Below, piece after piece: positions 45,016 to 55,303 of a stretch of 64,000 nt of DNA. Position numbers and translations under genes: made by a program. Numbering within the stretch: the first letter of the stretch is position 1; the number at the start of each line of letters is the position of its first letter. Under the pieces are notes generated by a model. That model saw only the letters and a list, made by a program, of their open reading frames with translations, had not been told where the DNA came from and ran no database searches. The stretch lies in assembly GCF_000296855.1 (NCBI RefSeq), contig NZ_CAKC01000086.1, forward strand, positions 42,710 to 106,709, written 5' to 3'. This DNA is from Lactobacillus gigeriorum DSM 23908 = CRBIP 24.85 (GTDB taxonomy: Bacteria > Bacillota > Bacilli > Lactobacillales > Lactobacillaceae).

Positions 45016-45663
45016 TTAAATCTCAAGAATGTAACCGTTTAAGTAAGATTTACCAAAATCTTGTGGTAGCTTATATTCCTGGTTAAACATATCAATCAAA
45101 GCATGGAAATTCTGATAATTGCGTAACGTGAAATCTGATAATTTTCCTTCAATTAATGTTTTTGCTTGGTCATAAGACAACTTATCTAAACTGTAACCCA
45201 AACAAGTAAATAACCGCCGTGCATAGACGTCTACTACAAATTCACCTTTATTCAAGGCATACATCAAAATCACATCTGCGGTTTCCGGTCCGATTCCTTT
45301 AAGACTAAGGATTTCTTTTCGAAGCTGGTCTTTGGGCATCATTGTCATTTGTTCCAGATCAAAATTATAGCTAGCAAAGTAGGTCGCTAAGCTTTTAAGG
45401 GTTTGTGCTTTTCGCGTGTAAAAACCAGCTGATTTAATCGCTTGCTCTGGTTCCTTGTTGGTAAGTGCTAAAATCTTTGTTGGTAAAAAACCAGTTGCAT
45501 GATCCAAATCTACCATCGCTTTAGCCACATTTTTCCAATTAGTATTCTGTATCAAAACCGTCGACCAAATTATTTCCCAATCGCTTCGTCCCGGCCACCA
45601 ACCATTAGGATTTTGCGCTTGATACATTATTTCATAGAGTTCATTGAGCGTAATCTTGGTCAT
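45016..45663 (-). CDS. HhH-GPD superfamily DNA glycosylase, endonuclease III-like
   Basis: 215 residues with the helix-hairpin-helix LKGIGPETADVILMYA and, 20 residues on, the catalytic Asp in FVVDVYARRLF. The Lys of bifunctional Nth (LPGVGRKTA) is replaced (GPETA), and the C-terminal four-Cys iron-sulfur loop is absent. It is therefore more like the monofunctional 3-methyladenine glycosylase MagIII than true Nth. Base excision repair of alkylated or damaged bases is expected. Single gene. Confidence 0.88.
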   Translation of the reverse strand: MTKITLNELYEIMYQAQNPNGWWPGRSDWEIIWSTVLIQNTNWKNVAKAMVDLDHATGFLPTKILALTNKEPEQAIKSAGFYTRKAQTLKSLATYFASYNFDLEQMTMMPKDQLRKEILSLKGIGPETADVILMYALNKGEFVVDVYARRLFTCLGYSLDKLSYDQAKTLIEGKLSDFTLRNYQNFHALIDMFNQEYKLPQDFGKSYLNGYILEI

Positions 45664-45730
45664 TATACTTCTGCCTTTCTTTAGATCCGTTTACTTTAAA
45701 CTTTATTTTGCCGATAAAACTTCCTTGCGC

Positions 45731-45761
45731 AAAAAATACCCCATGCACTTGCATGAGGTAT
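45731..45761 (-). terminator. Terminator of the maltose operon after malG
   Basis: Arms 45736-45746 and 45751-45761 (one mismatch), loop ACTT, T6 on the minus strand. Confidence 0.8.
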
Positions 45762-45784
45762 CAATAGCATAAGCAAATATTAGA

Positions 45785-46642
45785 CTAACCCTTGTCCGCA
45801 CCAGCAGTAATACCGTTAACGTAGAACTTTTGCATGAAGACGAACAAGATCGTAATAGGAATCGCAATAATTACACACCCTGCAACAAATTGTGCGAAGT
45901 AAGCCGTAGCGTTACCTTTAGCAGTGTGCACCATGTTGTACAAACCATAGGCAATCGTGTAATCTTTAGCATTTCCAGAAGTTGAAAGGATAATTCCTGA
46001 GAAAATGAAGTCAGTCCATGGACCGATAAATGCAGTCAAAGCGGTGTAAACAATCATTGGCTTGGATAGGGGTAAACCAATATGCCAGAATACTTGCCAC
46101 TTAGTCGCACCATCAATTTCGGCAGCTTCGTCAATTGCTCTTGGCATCGTATCAAAGAATCCTTTGGCAACATAGAATCCTAAGCCGGCTCCACCTACAT
46201 AGACAAGAAGCAAACCACCTAAGTTAAGCATGTTCAAGCCTTTTAAGATGTAGTATAGAGCAATCATTGACATGAAGCCTGGGAACATCCCCAAAACCAA
46301 AGCAATTTGTAAGAATGGCTTTCTCATCTTAAAGCGCAATCTTGAAAGCACATATGCCACTGTGATCGTTAAGAAAGTCGAAATCACCATTGAAGCAAGA
46401 GAAATAATTAAAGTATTAATAATCCAGTTGGCAAATGGGTATTGGGGATTGGTAAAGATCCCAATATAGTTTTGCAATGTGAATTGTTCCGGCCAGAAAG
46501 TCGAAACGAATCCCGTATCGTTATATGAAAAACTAGCTAAGACGATCCAGACAATTGGTAAAATCCAGATAATCGCTAAAAGGATTAACAAGATATACCG
46601 AAAGATTAGTGAGAGCCGTCTCTGATTGGTGTAAGACTTCAT
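45785..46642 (-). CDS. malG: Maltose/maltodextrin ABC transporter permease MalG
   Basis: 285 residues, six membrane helices. The EAA loop is EAAEIDGATKWQVFWHIGLPLSKP, which docks on the MalK ATPase. The C-terminus FVFMQKFYVNGITAGADKG is typical of MalG proteins. It starts 3 bases after the malF stop. Last gene of the operon, followed by a terminator. Confidence 0.96.
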   Translation of the reverse strand: MKSYTNQRRLSLIFRYILLILLAIIWILPIVWIVLASFSYNDTGFVSTFWPEQFTLQNYIGIFTNPQYPFANWIINTLIISLASMVISTFLTITVAYVLSRLRFKMRKPFLQIALVLGMFPGFMSMIALYYILKGLNMLNLGGLLLVYVGGAGLGFYVAKGFFDTMPRAIDEAAEIDGATKWQVFWHIGLPLSKPMIVYTALTAFIGPWTDFIFSGIILSTSGNAKDYTIAYGLYNMVHTAKGNATAYFAQFVAGCVIIAIPITILFVFMQKFYVNGITAGADKG

Positions 46643-46645
46643 GTT

Positions 46646-48004
46646 TTAGCCCTCCTTGAAAGCATTAGTACGTCTATATGCAATCAATGATACAGTCGCA
46701 CTGATAATAAAGATTAAGATACCTAGAACAGCTGATGCGTTGTAACGTTGTTCCTGACCGAAAGTCAAGTTATATAACCACGTTACCAATAAGTCCGTTG
46801 ATCCCGCACCGTTGTAGTTATTGTTCATCGGCGCACCACCCGTTAACAAGAAGATAACGTTAAAGTTATTGATGTTACCAATAAATTGTTGAATCAATGA
46901 TGGTGCCATTACGAATAAGATTTGTGGGAACGTAATTGAACGGAAGATTTGTACGGCATTAGCACCATCGATTCTTGCAGCTTCAATTTGATCTTGAGGC
47001 AAGTTTTGAATAATCGCAGTTGAAACTAACATTGAAACCGGGATACCGATCCACATATTAACAATAATAACCGTAATTCTTGCCACTAAAGGCGAAGCTT
47101 GGTTATCAATGAAATGGATTGGATGTGAGATTAAGCCAATGCTCTGTAAAATACCATTCAAAGCACCTTGGTAGTCAAGGAATTGGGCCATCATCAATAA
47201 GGAAACGAATTGTGGGACAGCCCAAACAATTACGAAGACCGTTCTCCAGAATCCCTTGTGCTTGATTCCCTTTGATTCAATCAATAGAGCAAGCAAGACC
47301 CCAAAGAAGAAGGTCGTTACGGTAGCTGCTACCGCCCAAATCAATGTCCAACCTAAGACTGGGAAGAAAGTTCCTGCCAAGTCACCACTAAGCACGTTAC
47401 CAAAGGCTTGGAAGCCAGTCCATGAAAAGGCGATTGGATGTTGCCGGTCATAGTTGGTAAAGGCCATGGAAATCATGAAGACTGTTGGCAAAATCGTAAA
47501 GAACAAAATTCCGATCAATGGCAAAGCCATCAAGGTAGCGTGTAATTTACTATCAAACAAGCTTGCCAATTCTTCCATATTTGTTGGAATGTGTTCGCCA
47601 TCACGTTTTAAGACATAATTATGTCTTGTTGAACGTAAGTTAACGATGTAAAGGTAAATCATTCCAATACATAAAATGATTGCTAACACGCCAAATAATA
47701 GGATTAAAACGGAATTTGACGGTTGTTTAGTTACATAAACTCCTTGTGCAGCATCATAAACAACTTTTTTGGTCTTAATAGTACCTAAAGTAGATAAGAT
47801 ACTCAAAGCTGAGATTCCACTAAAGATAAACCAACAAATGAAAATAATTTCTGAAAGTAGAAAGGCTAGTCCTTTAACCCATTGCTTGTTGGCTAAGGCA
47901 TTGCTACCCATAATAATAAACGATAATTTAGTAGCGATATCCCCTTTAGTCCAGACCTCTCGATAAGTTGCTTTAGGAGCCACATGCTTTTTCTTATTAA
48001 ACAT
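46646..48004 (-). CDS. malF: Maltose/maltodextrin ABC transporter permease MalF
   Basis: About 452 residues with eight hydrophobic segments; a hydrophilic stretch between helices (about 90-160) includes KRDGEHIPTNMEELASLFDSK. EAA loop: EAARIDGANAVQIFRSITFPQI. Start at ATG 48004 behind AAGGGGAG; the frame extends to 48043 into a hairpin that separates malE from malF. It forms the channel with MalG. Confidence 0.95.
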   Translation of the reverse strand: MFNKKKHVAPKATYREVWTKGDIATKLSFIIMGSNALANKQWVKGLAFLLSEIIFICWFIFSGISALSILSTLGTIKTKKVVYDAAQGVYVTKQPSNSVLILLFGVLAIILCIGMIYLYIVNLRSTRHNYVLKRDGEHIPTNMEELASLFDSKLHATLMALPLIGILFFTILPTVFMISMAFTNYDRQHPIAFSWTGFQAFGNVLSGDLAGTFFPVLGWTLIWAVAATVTTFFFGVLLALLIESKGIKHKGFWRTVFVIVWAVPQFVSLLMMAQFLDYQGALNGILQSIGLISHPIHFIDNQASPLVARITVIIVNMWIGIPVSMLVSTAIIQNLPQDQIEAARIDGANAVQIFRSITFPQILFVMAPSLIQQFIGNINNFNVIFLLTGGAPMNNNYNGAGSTDLLVTWLYNLTFGQEQRYNASAVLGILIFIISATVSLIAYRRTNAFKEG

Positions 48005-48026
48005 AACTTCTCCCCTTCTTAAGCGA

Positions 48027-48055
48027 AAAGGTTGGACTAGCAACGACCAACCTTT
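48027..48055 (-). promoter_or_regulatory. Intercistronic hairpin between malE and malF
   Basis: Nine-base stem (48027-48035 with 48047-48055) and 11-base loop, without a proper T run. Likely a partial terminator or 3' stabiliser that lets the binding protein be made in excess over the membrane subunits, as in other mal operons. Confidence 0.6.
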
Positions 48056-48074
48056 GCTTATGCTTTAAAAGTTA

Positions 48075-49295
48075 CTATTTCTTTTCGATATTCTTAGCAA
48101 ATTTTTCAAGTTGAGCCTTGTATTGTACAGGCTTAATCTTGCCATCGTAAGCACCACTGATCAATGGAGCAGCACCATTCCAGAAGGCTGCCATTTGTGG
48201 AAGCTTAGGCATCAATACTGAGTGGTTACCCATTTCGATAACAGCTTCAGCAACTGCATCGTTCTTAACTTCGCTTGATTCTACAGCTGACTTAAGTACA
48301 GGAATTTGACCAGCTTCTTTGTGAGCGATCAATTGTGACTTCTTGTTAGTAATGAAGGCAGCTAAGTCTGAAGCAGCTTTAGCGCTCTTAGTGTGTGAGT
48401 TAATTGCGAAGCCTTCGATACCAAGGAATGCTTGCATTTGAACTTTCTTACCACCAACGTTAATCATTGGGTACTTAGCAACTGCAAAGTTCTTGCCTAA
48501 GATCTTCTTGATGTTAGCAGCGTTCCAAGGTCCGTCCAAGATAGCTTGAGCGTTACCCTTCTTCAATTGGTTCAAAGCGTTTGAAGTTTGCATAACGCCC
48601 TTGTTGTTCTTTTGAGCAGCGAACCACTTCAAACCGTTGATACCACCTTCAGAGTTGATAGTTGAACCCTTAAGGTCTTCACCGTTGTCACCATATAACT
48701 TAGTACCTGCTGAGAAGAATACTGGGTACATTACGTAAGCGTTAGTGAAGTCAGTAGCAACTACACCCTTCTTAGTTAAAGTATCCCAATCCTTAACGTC
48801 TTCTGCAGAAAGCTTAGACTTGTTGTAGTAAATAGTTTGTGCTTGTTGTGCGTATGGGAATGCGTAAACCTTACCCTTCCAAGTTACACCTTGAGCAGCA
48901 ACATCAACATAGTTAGCTTGGATATCTTTAGTAGCTGCTGGTGAAAGTGGGTTAATGTAACCTGCTTCAGCCATTTGTCCTAATTGGTCGTTAGGAACTT
49001 CGAAAACATCGGCAGCCTTTGATGGGTCCTTACCAACATCAGTCTTAGCGTTAGCAGATCCGTTTGGACTTTGAGTTACGCGAACCTTAATGTTCTTGTT
49101 CTTCTTCATAAATTCTTGAGCAATGTTCTTGTAGTAAGGAACTTGTTCAGTATCTACCCAAAGAGTTAAGTTAGCTTTTTCATTGCTAGTGCTCTTAGAT
49201 GATGATGAATCTGATGAACCGTTTGAGCAAGCTGCAAGTGAAAGTGCTGCTAATGCTGCGGTACTACCTAATGCTAATTTTTTCCAAATTTTCAT
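48075..49295 (-). CDS. malE: Maltose/maltodextrin-binding lipoprotein MalE
   Basis: 406 residues of the extracellular solute-binding family 1. Signal peptide with lipobox LAAC (lipidated Cys 23), then a Ser/Asn-rich linker and the two-lobed binding domain (NLTLWVDTEQVPYYKNIAQEF at its start; YAFPYAQQAQTIYYNKS in the binding cleft region). Captures maltose or maltodextrin outside the membrane for MalFG. AGGAGG-type site before ATG. A 90-base leader separates it from malK. Confidence 0.95.
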   Translation of the reverse strand: MKIWKKLALGSTAALAALSLAACSNGSSDSSSSKSTSNEKANLTLWVDTEQVPYYKNIAQEFMKKNKNIKVRVTQSPNGSANAKTDVGKDPSKAADVFEVPNDQLGQMAEAGYINPLSPAATKDIQANYVDVAAQGVTWKGKVYAFPYAQQAQTIYYNKSKLSAEDVKDWDTLTKKGVVATDFTNAYVMYPVFFSAGTKLYGDNGEDLKGSTINSEGGINGLKWFAAQKNNKGVMQTSNALNQLKKGNAQAILDGPWNAANIKKILGKNFAVAKYPMINVGGKKVQMQAFLGIEGFAINSHTKSAKAASDLAAFITNKKSQLIAHKEAGQIPVLKSAVESSEVKNDAVAEAVIEMGNHSVLMPKLPQMAAFWNGAAPLISGAYDGKIKPVQYKAQLEKFAKNIEKK

Positions 49296-49346
49296 AAATA
49301 TTTCCTCCTAAAAATTAACACATAAATTCTTACTCTTACCTTTGCA

Positions 49347-49360
49347 GTTTCATTCTGCGA
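49347..49360. promoter_or_regulatory. GTTTCATTMTGCGA motif upstream of malE
   Basis: The 14-base sequence GTTTCATTCTGCGA recurs with one change (GTTTCATTATGCGA) at 53463-53476 upstream of mapA. The GTTTCATTAT core occurs inverted upstream of malL. It could be a half operator of the LacI-type regulator. Confidence 0.4.
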
Positions 49361-49384
49361 CTTGTAAGCCTTAATTAATTGCAA

Positions 49385-50491
49385 TTAGTTAACAATTGCC
49401 ATCGTAGTATCTTTGTCAAAGAAGTGCGCCTTGTTAACATCAAAGCCCATCTTCACTTTGTCGCCAGGCGTGTGATAATCACGTGCGTTCACAATAGCCA
49501 CAAATTCTGTTCCACCAACTCTTTGGTAAAGCTGGATCGTTGAACCAAGAAGTTCAGATACCACAACTTCTGATTCAATTACAGCATCAGGCCAAGTTTC
49601 AAGGAAAGCTTCTTCTGAGTGAATGTCTTCTGGACGAATACCGAAGACTAAATCCTTGTCAGCGTAGCCTTTTTCTTCTAATAGCTTGGCTTTACCAGCT
49701 GGGATAGCAATGTTTAATCCCTTGCCGTCAGAAATGCGACCATCTTTATAGTGAACGTTAAAGAAGTTCATTTGTGGCGATCCAATAAAGCCGGCGACGA
49801 ACATGTTAACCGGTTTGTTGTAAACCTCAAGTGGACTACCAATTTGTTGGACTTTACCAACTGACATAACAACTACTCGGTCAGCCAAAGTCATGGCTTC
49901 AGTCTGGTCGTGAGTTACGTAGATGGTAGTAGTTCCCAATCTTTGATGTAATTTAGCAATTTCGGCACGCATGGAAACCCGCAACTTGGCATCCAAGTTT
50001 GACAAAGGTTCGTCCATCAAGAAGATTGGTGCATCACGAACAATCGCTCTACCCAAAGCAACACGCTGTCTTTGACCACCAGACAATTCACCTGGCTTTT
50101 TATCAAGATAATCTTCCAAGCCCAAAATCTTGGCTGCATGCTTAACACGTTCATCAATATCGCTCTTGCTGTAGTGACGAAGTTTCAAGCCGAAAGCCAT
50201 GTTATCATAAATCGTCATGTGTGGATACAAGGCATAGTTCTGGAAAACCATCGCAATATTACGGTCCTTTGGTGCCACATCGTTCATTACTTTGTGGTCG
50301 ATTTCCAAAGTTCCTTCACTAATATCCTCCAAGCCAGCGATCATTCTAAGTGTGGTTGACTTACCACATCCTGAAGGTCCTACGAAAACGATAAATTCTT
50401 TTTCTTTGATATGTAAGTCAAAGTCGTTAACTGAGTTTTTGTCGTTTCCTGGATACTTTTTGTAGATATGATTTAAATCTACTTCTACCAT
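49385..50491 (-). CDS. malK: Sugar ABC transporter ATPase MalK/MsmK
   Basis: 368 residues: ATPase domain with Walker A GPSGCGKST, signature LSGGQRQR, Walker B IFLMDEPLSNLD and switch His (VTHDQTEAM), followed by an OB-fold TOBE regulatory domain (about 240-368). It energises MalEFG import and may be shared by other sugar importers, as MsmK is. Seventeen bases after pgmB in the same operon. Confidence 0.95.
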   Translation of the reverse strand: MVEVDLNHIYKKYPGNDKNSVNDFDLHIKEKEFIVFVGPSGCGKSTTLRMIAGLEDISEGTLEIDHKVMNDVAPKDRNIAMVFQNYALYPHMTIYDNMAFGLKLRHYSKSDIDERVKHAAKILGLEDYLDKKPGELSGGQRQRVALGRAIVRDAPIFLMDEPLSNLDAKLRVSMRAEIAKLHQRLGTTTIYVTHDQTEAMTLADRVVVMSVGKVQQIGSPLEVYNKPVNMFVAGFIGSPQMNFFNVHYKDGRISDGKGLNIAIPAGKAKLLEEKGYADKDLVFGIRPEDIHSEEAFLETWPDAVIESEVVVSELLGSTIQLYQRVGGTEFVAIVNARDYHTPGDKVKMGFDVNKAHFFDKDTTMAIVN

Positions 50492-50508
50492 CTTTTCCCC
50501 TACTTTCT

Positions 50509-51171
50509 CTACTTTTTGTTAAAAGCTGCTTCGATCTCAGCTAGCTTCAAGTCAGCCGTTGTTGCTACCAAGTAATCCGCATCTTTTAATAAAGTTGCGC
50601 TACCAATTCCTACGGCAAACTGCTTAGCTGCCTTGATAGCAGCCACGCCAGCAGCAGCATCTTCAAAACTGATTACTTCATCAGCTTCAAATCCCAGCAA
50701 TTCTTGAGCCTTTACATAAATTTCAGGATCTGGTTTACCTTTGCTCAAGCTAGCAGGATCAACAATTGCATCGAACTCACCCATAATTCCCAACTTATTT
50801 AGAATTTTTGGAGCATTTTTAGAAGCAGAAGCAATCGCCATCTTTAAGCCTTGTGCTTTAGCATCTGCCAATAATTCTGGAATTCCTGGCAAAATATCGT
50901 CAGGAGTCATCGTTTCAACTTGTTCAAGAAACTTTTCGTTCTTTTCAGCTGCAAACTTTTCTTTTTCAGCTTCAGAATATTTAGTTTCTTGCCCGCCATC
51001 TTTCAAGATTAATTCCAATGAATCCATTCTTGAAAGACCACGCAAGCCATCTAATTGGTCAGCTGTTAAATCGATCCCCAACTCTTTAGCTAAGTTATTC
51101 CAAGCACCTAAGTGAAACTTGGCTGAGTTAGTTAAAACTCCATCAAGATCAAAAATTAAACCTTTAAGCAT
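50509..51171 (-). CDS. pgmB: Beta-phosphoglucomutase
   Basis: 220-residue HAD-superfamily enzyme. Nucleophile and acid/base Asp lie in [11 protein letters not shown] (D8 and D10), the cap domain includes [14 protein letters not shown], motif II is ASASKN and the Mg site is [16 protein letters not shown]. It converts beta-glucose 1-phosphate from maltose phosphorolysis to glucose 6-phosphate through a beta-1,6-bisphosphate. Overlaps mapA by 8 bases, matching its role. Confidence 0.97.
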   Translation of the reverse strand: MLKGLIFDLDGVLTNSAKFHLGAWNNLAKELGIDLTADQLDGLRGLSRMDSLELILKDGGQETKYSEAEKEKFAAEKNEKFLEQVETMTPDDILPGIPELLADAKAQGLKMAIASASKNAPKILNKLGIMGEFDAIVDPASLSKGKPDPEIYVKAQELLGFEADEVISFEDAAAGVAAIKAAKQFAVGIGSATLLKDADYLVATTADLKLAEIEAAFNKK

Positions 51172-53431
51172 TTACTGTCTTACCTTCCTCAAGTTCAAAC
51201 TCTTGACCATTTACTTTAACTGTCAAATTTTCACCAGCAATTAAAGTTAAATGACTGCCAGTTTGATCAACTTTTACTTCAATTAAGCGATCGCGATAGT
51301 TGATCTTAAAGCTGTATTCGGTCCAGTTGTCAGGAATGAATGGTTTGAAGCTCAACTCATCGTTGTTGTACCGCATTCCTGCAAAGCCTTGAACAATTGC
51401 CAGCCATGAACCACTCATTGAAGTGATATGTAAACCGTCGACCGTATCGTTGTTGTAGTTATCAAGGTCTAGACGTGCAGTTCTTTGATACAATTCAACG
51501 GCCTTTTCCTTCTTGCCCAATTCAGCAGCTAAGATTGAATGGATACATGGACTTAGTGAACTTTCGTGAACTGTCAAAGGTTCATAGAAATCAAAGTTCT
51601 TTTCCTTTTGTTCCATCGTATATTGGTCGTTCAAGAAGTAAATTCCTTGCAAAACATCAGCCTGTTTAATAAATGGCGAGCGAAGAATCTTATCCCATGA
51701 CCAATGCTGGTTGATTGGACGTTCTTCAGCTGGAATTGAACTTACTGGGCGAATATCTTTGTCTAAGAAATCATCTTGTTGTAAGAAAATTCCTAAGTCT
51801 TTGTCTTCGCCTAAGTAAATGTTGTCGACAATGTCTTGCCACTTTGCCTTTTCTTCTTCAGTAACATTGACCCGTTTTTGGGCTGCTTCAGTTGCTTTAG
51901 GCAAACGTTCCAAGGTGTATTTCAACAGCCATCTTGCCATCGTGCTTGTAAACCAGTTGTTATTTACGTTGTTTTCGTATTCATTTGGTCCCGTTACACC
52001 GTGCATGACATATTTGTTGCGCCATTTAGAGAAGTGAACTCGATCAGCCCAGAAACGAGCCGTTCCTACTAGGACGTCCATCCCTTCATCTTTAACGTAT
52101 GATTCATCACCGGTGTAGTTGGTGTATTGGTAGATAGCAAATGGGATATCGGCATTACGGTGAATTTCTTCAAAAGTAATTTCCCATTCGTTGTGACATT
52201 CAACTCCAGTAAAGGTAACCATTGGGAACAAAGCACCAGCTAAACCTTGTTGTTTAGCATTGTGGTAAGCTCCGTCAAGTTGATCATGACGATATTGCAA
52301 CAAAGCTTTAGTAACTTCTGGTCTAGTAACACAGAGATACATTGGTACAATGTAAGCTTCTGTATCCCAGTAAGTAGCACCACCATACTTTTCACCAGTA
52401 AAGCCCTTAGGACCAACATTCAAACGCTTATCTTCACCATAGTAGGTCATGAACAATTGCAAAATATTGAAGCGAATACCTTGTTGAGCTGCTTCATCGC
52501 CACTAATTACAACATCACTCTTGTCCCAACGCTTCTTCCAAGCAGCCGTATGATCAGCTAAGTTTTCTTCAAAAGTCTTACTTTGTAATTGCGTCATCAA
52601 GTCGGTTGCCTTGGCTTTTTGGTCGGCATCAGCAACGTCGCGACTAGTTACAACAATGACATCCTTTTCAAGTTCATAGCTTTCGCCTTCTGCTAAAGCA
52701 ACTGTTAACTTTTCGGCTAATTCTGCACTTGCACTAGTTACTTCGCCTTCAACTACTTGTCCGTCATGACGTAAGCTTTCTTTTAAAAGTACCGTAAATT
52801 GTGGTGTGCCAAAGTCATTCTCCTTAGTTTTAACTTGAATACTTCTAGCTACCTTGTCTTCTTCGATTGGCAACCAGAAGCGTTCATCGTAGTTACTATC
52901 TTCGTTGACAACCGTTCCATCTAAAGTGGAGGTAAATTCGATTTTTGCCTTACCTGACAAAACTGTTGCCTTAACTTTGATCAAGGCTGCTTCTTTCAAA
53001 GTAATATGAAGGAAACGGGCAAATTCAAATCTTACTTTGACGTCTGGACCTTCATAAACAAAGCTTCTTGTTAATAAGCCTTGATGCATATCAAGAGCTA
53101 GGGCAAAATCGCTAAATTTAACTTTGGCTAAGTCTAATTGTTCACCGTTGATTTTAATTCCTAAGCCGATAAAGCTTGGGGCATTAATACTCTTACCAAA
53201 GTAATCTGGATAGCCATTTTTCCACCAGCCAACACGAGTTTTGTCTGGGAACCAGACACCTGCCAAATAGGTTCCTTGGAGACTATCGCCTGAATAGCCT
53301 TCTTCGAAGTTCCCTCTAAGACCCATGTAGTCGTTTCCAATTGCAGTCATACTTTCCTGCAAACGTTTATCTTCTTGTTTAAATTGATGAGTTACGACCT
53401 GCCAAGGGTCGATTTCAAAAATTCTTTTCAT
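51164..53431 (-). CDS. mapA: Maltose phosphorylase (GH65)
   Basis: 755 residues, the usual GH65 length: N-terminal beta-sandwich, (alpha/alpha)6 barrel and C-terminal small beta domains. The general acid Glu lies in [19 protein letters not shown], and the phosphate-binding region near [15 protein letters not shown] is intact. Reaction: maltose plus phosphate to glucose and beta-glucose 1-phosphate. First gene of the second mal transcript; a cre and a TTGATACCGGTAACA motif lie upstream. Confidence 0.97.
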   Translation of the reverse strand: MKRIFEIDPWQVVTHQFKQEDKRLQESMTAIGNDYMGLRGNFEEGYSGDSLQGTYLAGVWFPDKTRVGWWKNGYPDYFGKSINAPSFIGLGIKINGEQLDLAKVKFSDFALALDMHQGLLTRSFVYEGPDVKVRFEFARFLHITLKEAALIKVKATVLSGKAKIEFTSTLDGTVVNEDSNYDERFWLPIEEDKVARSIQVKTKENDFGTPQFTVLLKESLRHDGQVVEGEVTSASAELAEKLTVALAEGESYELEKDVIVVTSRDVADADQKAKATDLMTQLQSKTFEENLADHTAAWKKRWDKSDVVISGDEAAQQGIRFNILQLFMTYYGEDKRLNVGPKGFTGEKYGGATYWDTEAYIVPMYLCVTRPEVTKALLQYRHDQLDGAYHNAKQQGLAGALFPMVTFTGVECHNEWEITFEEIHRNADIPFAIYQYTNYTGDESYVKDEGMDVLVGTARFWADRVHFSKWRNKYVMHGVTGPNEYENNVNNNWFTSTMARWLLKYTLERLPKATEAAQKRVNVTEEEKAKWQDIVDNIYLGEDKDLGIFLQQDDFLDKDIRPVSSIPAEERPINQHWSWDKILRSPFIKQADVLQGIYFLNDQYTMEQKEKNFDFYEPLTVHESSLSPCIHSILAAELGKKEKAVELYQRTARLDLDNYNNDTVDGLHITSMSGSWLAIVQGFAGMRYNNDELSFKPFIPDNWTEYSFKINYRDRLIEVKVDQTGSHLTLIAGENLTVKVNGQEFELEEGKTVNA

Positions 53432-53462
53432 TCGTCATTCTCCATCGGATCTCTTGTTTACG

Positions 53463-53495
53463 GTTTCATTATGCGATAGCTGAAAACGCTTTACA
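53463..53495. promoter_or_regulatory. cre and GTTTCATT motif upstream of mapA
   Basis: TGAAAACGCTTTACA at 53481-53495 fits the CcpA site consensus WTGNAANCGNWNNCA. GTTTCATTATGCGA at 53463-53476 repeats the motif before malE. Both lie between the presumed promoter and the mapA start, positioned for roadblock-type repression by glucose. Confidence 0.65.
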
Positions 53496-53508
53496 ATACT
53501 AAAAACCA

Positions 53509-53523
53509 TGTTACCGGTATCAA
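53509..53523 (-). promoter_or_regulatory. TTGATACCGGTAACA motif, mapA promoter region
   Basis: On the minus strand TTGATACCGGTAACA contains the near-perfect palindrome GATACCGGTAAC and may overlap a -35 (TTGATA, with TAGTAT 16 bases on). An almost identical sequence lies before malL (57025-57039). Confidence 0.5.
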
Positions 53524-53541
53524 AAATATTACAAGCAAGAA

Positions 53542-53566
53542 AAAAGACGCTATCAGCGTCTTTTAT
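53542..53566 (-). terminator. Terminator after the GH13_20 amylase gene
   Basis: Ten-base perfect stem (53542-53551 with 53555-53564), ATC loop, T-rich on both sides. It separates the malL transcript from the mapA promoter. Confidence 0.8.
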
Positions 53567-53568
53567 TT

Positions 53569-55284
53569 TTATTCAATTACGAAAGCAAAGCCGTTAGATT
53601 CAAGTTTTTCGGCAGTTAAGTTTTGACTTAAAACCGCTTCTCCAGAAAATTCGATGGCGTGATCTGTCGTATTAAAGTATGCACAGATAGATTCTTTACC
53701 GACTCTTTTGACTTTAATCAAGTCATTTTCTGTTACGCTCATAACAATTTCGCCATGACCTAAAGTAGCATGCTCATTTCTAAAAGCAATCAACGAATGC
53801 ACCATTTCCCAAACTGGGCTGCCTTGTTTTGACCAATCCATTGGTTTACGACAGTCTGGATCATTGTCGCCACTCATTCCCATTTCAGTTCCATAATAGA
53901 TACATGGGCTACCTGGTTGAACCAACATGAAGGCTAAAGCTTGCAAGGCAAGAGCTTGATTCTCACCAGCAACTGTTAAAATTCGCGCTGTATCATGTGA
54001 ATCTAGCATATTCATCATTGCATGGTTAGTGTTATCACGATAAAGCATTAATTGATCAGTCAAATGTTCTACCAGATCCTTAGCAGACAAGCGCTTATGG
54101 AAGAAATGATCTTCGATTTGCAAAGTATATGGATAATTCATTACGCCACTAAACTGATCCCCATTAAGCCATGGTCGAGCTGAGTGCCAGATTTCACCTA
54201 CAATGTAAAAATCAGGCTTAATAGCCACCAAAGCATCATGGAATTTTTGCCAGAAATGATGATCAACCTCGTTAGCCACGTCCAAACGCCAAGCGTCAAT
54301 ATCAAAGTATTTTACCCAATAAGTTGCGATGTTCAAAAGGTAGTCTTGAACTTCTGGATTGGCAGTATTCAACTTAGGCATGCTCTTTTCAAACGCAAAA
54401 GTTTCGTACGGTGCCTTACGTTTGTCAGTTGGCGCTTGATATGGTTCAACTGGGAAGGAGTTGATATGGAACCAGTCTGCAAAACGGGATTTTTCACCAT
54501 TTTCAACTACATCTTGCCATTGCATTGACTCGGCACCAATATGGTTGAAAACTGCATCAAGCATGATCTTCAAACCACGCTTATGGGCTTCATTAACCAG
54601 CTTGGCAAATAAATCTTTGTCGCCAAAATGAGGATCAATTTCTAAATAGTCGATCGTGTCATATTTATGGTTGGATGGTGCTTTAAATACGGGACAGAAG
54701 TAAATGCCACTTACGCCCAATTCCTTAAGATAATCCAAATGATCAATTACCCCTTGTAAGTCACCACCATAAAAATCTTCACGTCCTGGATGGTCAGTAG
54801 CATTCCATGGCTTAACATTTTCAGGATCATTGCTCTTATCCCCGTTAGCAAAACGTTCTGGGAAGATTTGATACCAAACCGTATCCTGCACCCAACTTGG
54901 CGTTTTGGTCATATCAATTTCATGTAAATAAGGAACTTTAAAGTAAGAGCTATCTGCCAATAAATTGCTTTCGTTAAAATCAGAAAAGCCACGATCGCCA
55001 TAGATCACCTTAGCTCCAGTCTGATCGGTAATTTCTAAAGTATATTTCAAGCGGTGGTATGGGGCCTGTAAAGTTGCTGCCCAGTGATCGCTAACTTGAC
55101 CTTCGCCGATTTTGGTCAATTCAACCGTCCGATCGCTTTCTGTTGGCATATAGTTATCCGTATAGTGAGCAACAATTTGCTTAATATCATTCTTGGCAGT
55201 ATGAACGCGAATTCTAACGTGCTCATTGTCAATTACAAAACAATCTTCACTTTCAGTGCGATGGTGAATAGCTGCTAATTGCAT
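53569..55284 (-). CDS. Neopullulanase / maltogenic amylase-like GH13 enzyme
   Basis: 571 residues: N-terminal CBM34-like domain (about 1-125), then a GH13 barrel of the neopullulanase/cyclomaltodextrinase subfamily (GH13_20). Catalytic residues are visible in WRLDVANEVD (nucleophile Asp), VGEIWHSARPW (acid Glu) and NMLDSHDTARIL (third Asp). The MPKLNTANPEVQDYL motif of the subfamily is present. No signal peptide, so it acts in the cytosol on imported maltodextrins. It starts 19 bases after malL in the same transcript. Confidence 0.93.
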   Translation of the reverse strand: MQLAAIHHRTESEDCFVIDNEHVRIRVHTAKNDIKQIVAHYTDNYMPTESDRTVELTKIGEGQVSDHWAATLQAPYHRLKYTLEITDQTGAKVIYGDRGFSDFNESNLLADSSYFKVPYLHEIDMTKTPSWVQDTVWYQIFPERFANGDKSNDPENVKPWNATDHPGREDFYGGDLQGVIDHLDYLKELGVSGIYFCPVFKAPSNHKYDTIDYLEIDPHFGDKDLFAKLVNEAHKRGLKIMLDAVFNHIGAESMQWQDVVENGEKSRFADWFHINSFPVEPYQAPTDKRKAPYETFAFEKSMPKLNTANPEVQDYLLNIATYWVKYFDIDAWRLDVANEVDHHFWQKFHDALVAIKPDFYIVGEIWHSARPWLNGDQFSGVMNYPYTLQIEDHFFHKRLSAKDLVEHLTDQLMLYRDNTNHAMMNMLDSHDTARILTVAGENQALALQALAFMLVQPGSPCIYYGTEMGMSGDNDPDCRKPMDWSKQGSPVWEMVHSLIAFRNEHATLGHGEIVMSVTENDLIKVKRVGKESICAYFNTTDHAIEFSGEAVLSQNLTAEKLESNGFAFVIE

Positions 55285-55303
55285 AAGTTTTTATACCTCT
55301 AAA

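Noticed and set aside
50741..51115. 124-codon plus-strand frame
   Set aside because: Antisense shadow of pgmB.
54184..54528. 114-codon plus-strand frame
   Set aside because: Antisense to the GH13 amylase; composition unlike a real protein and no start signal.
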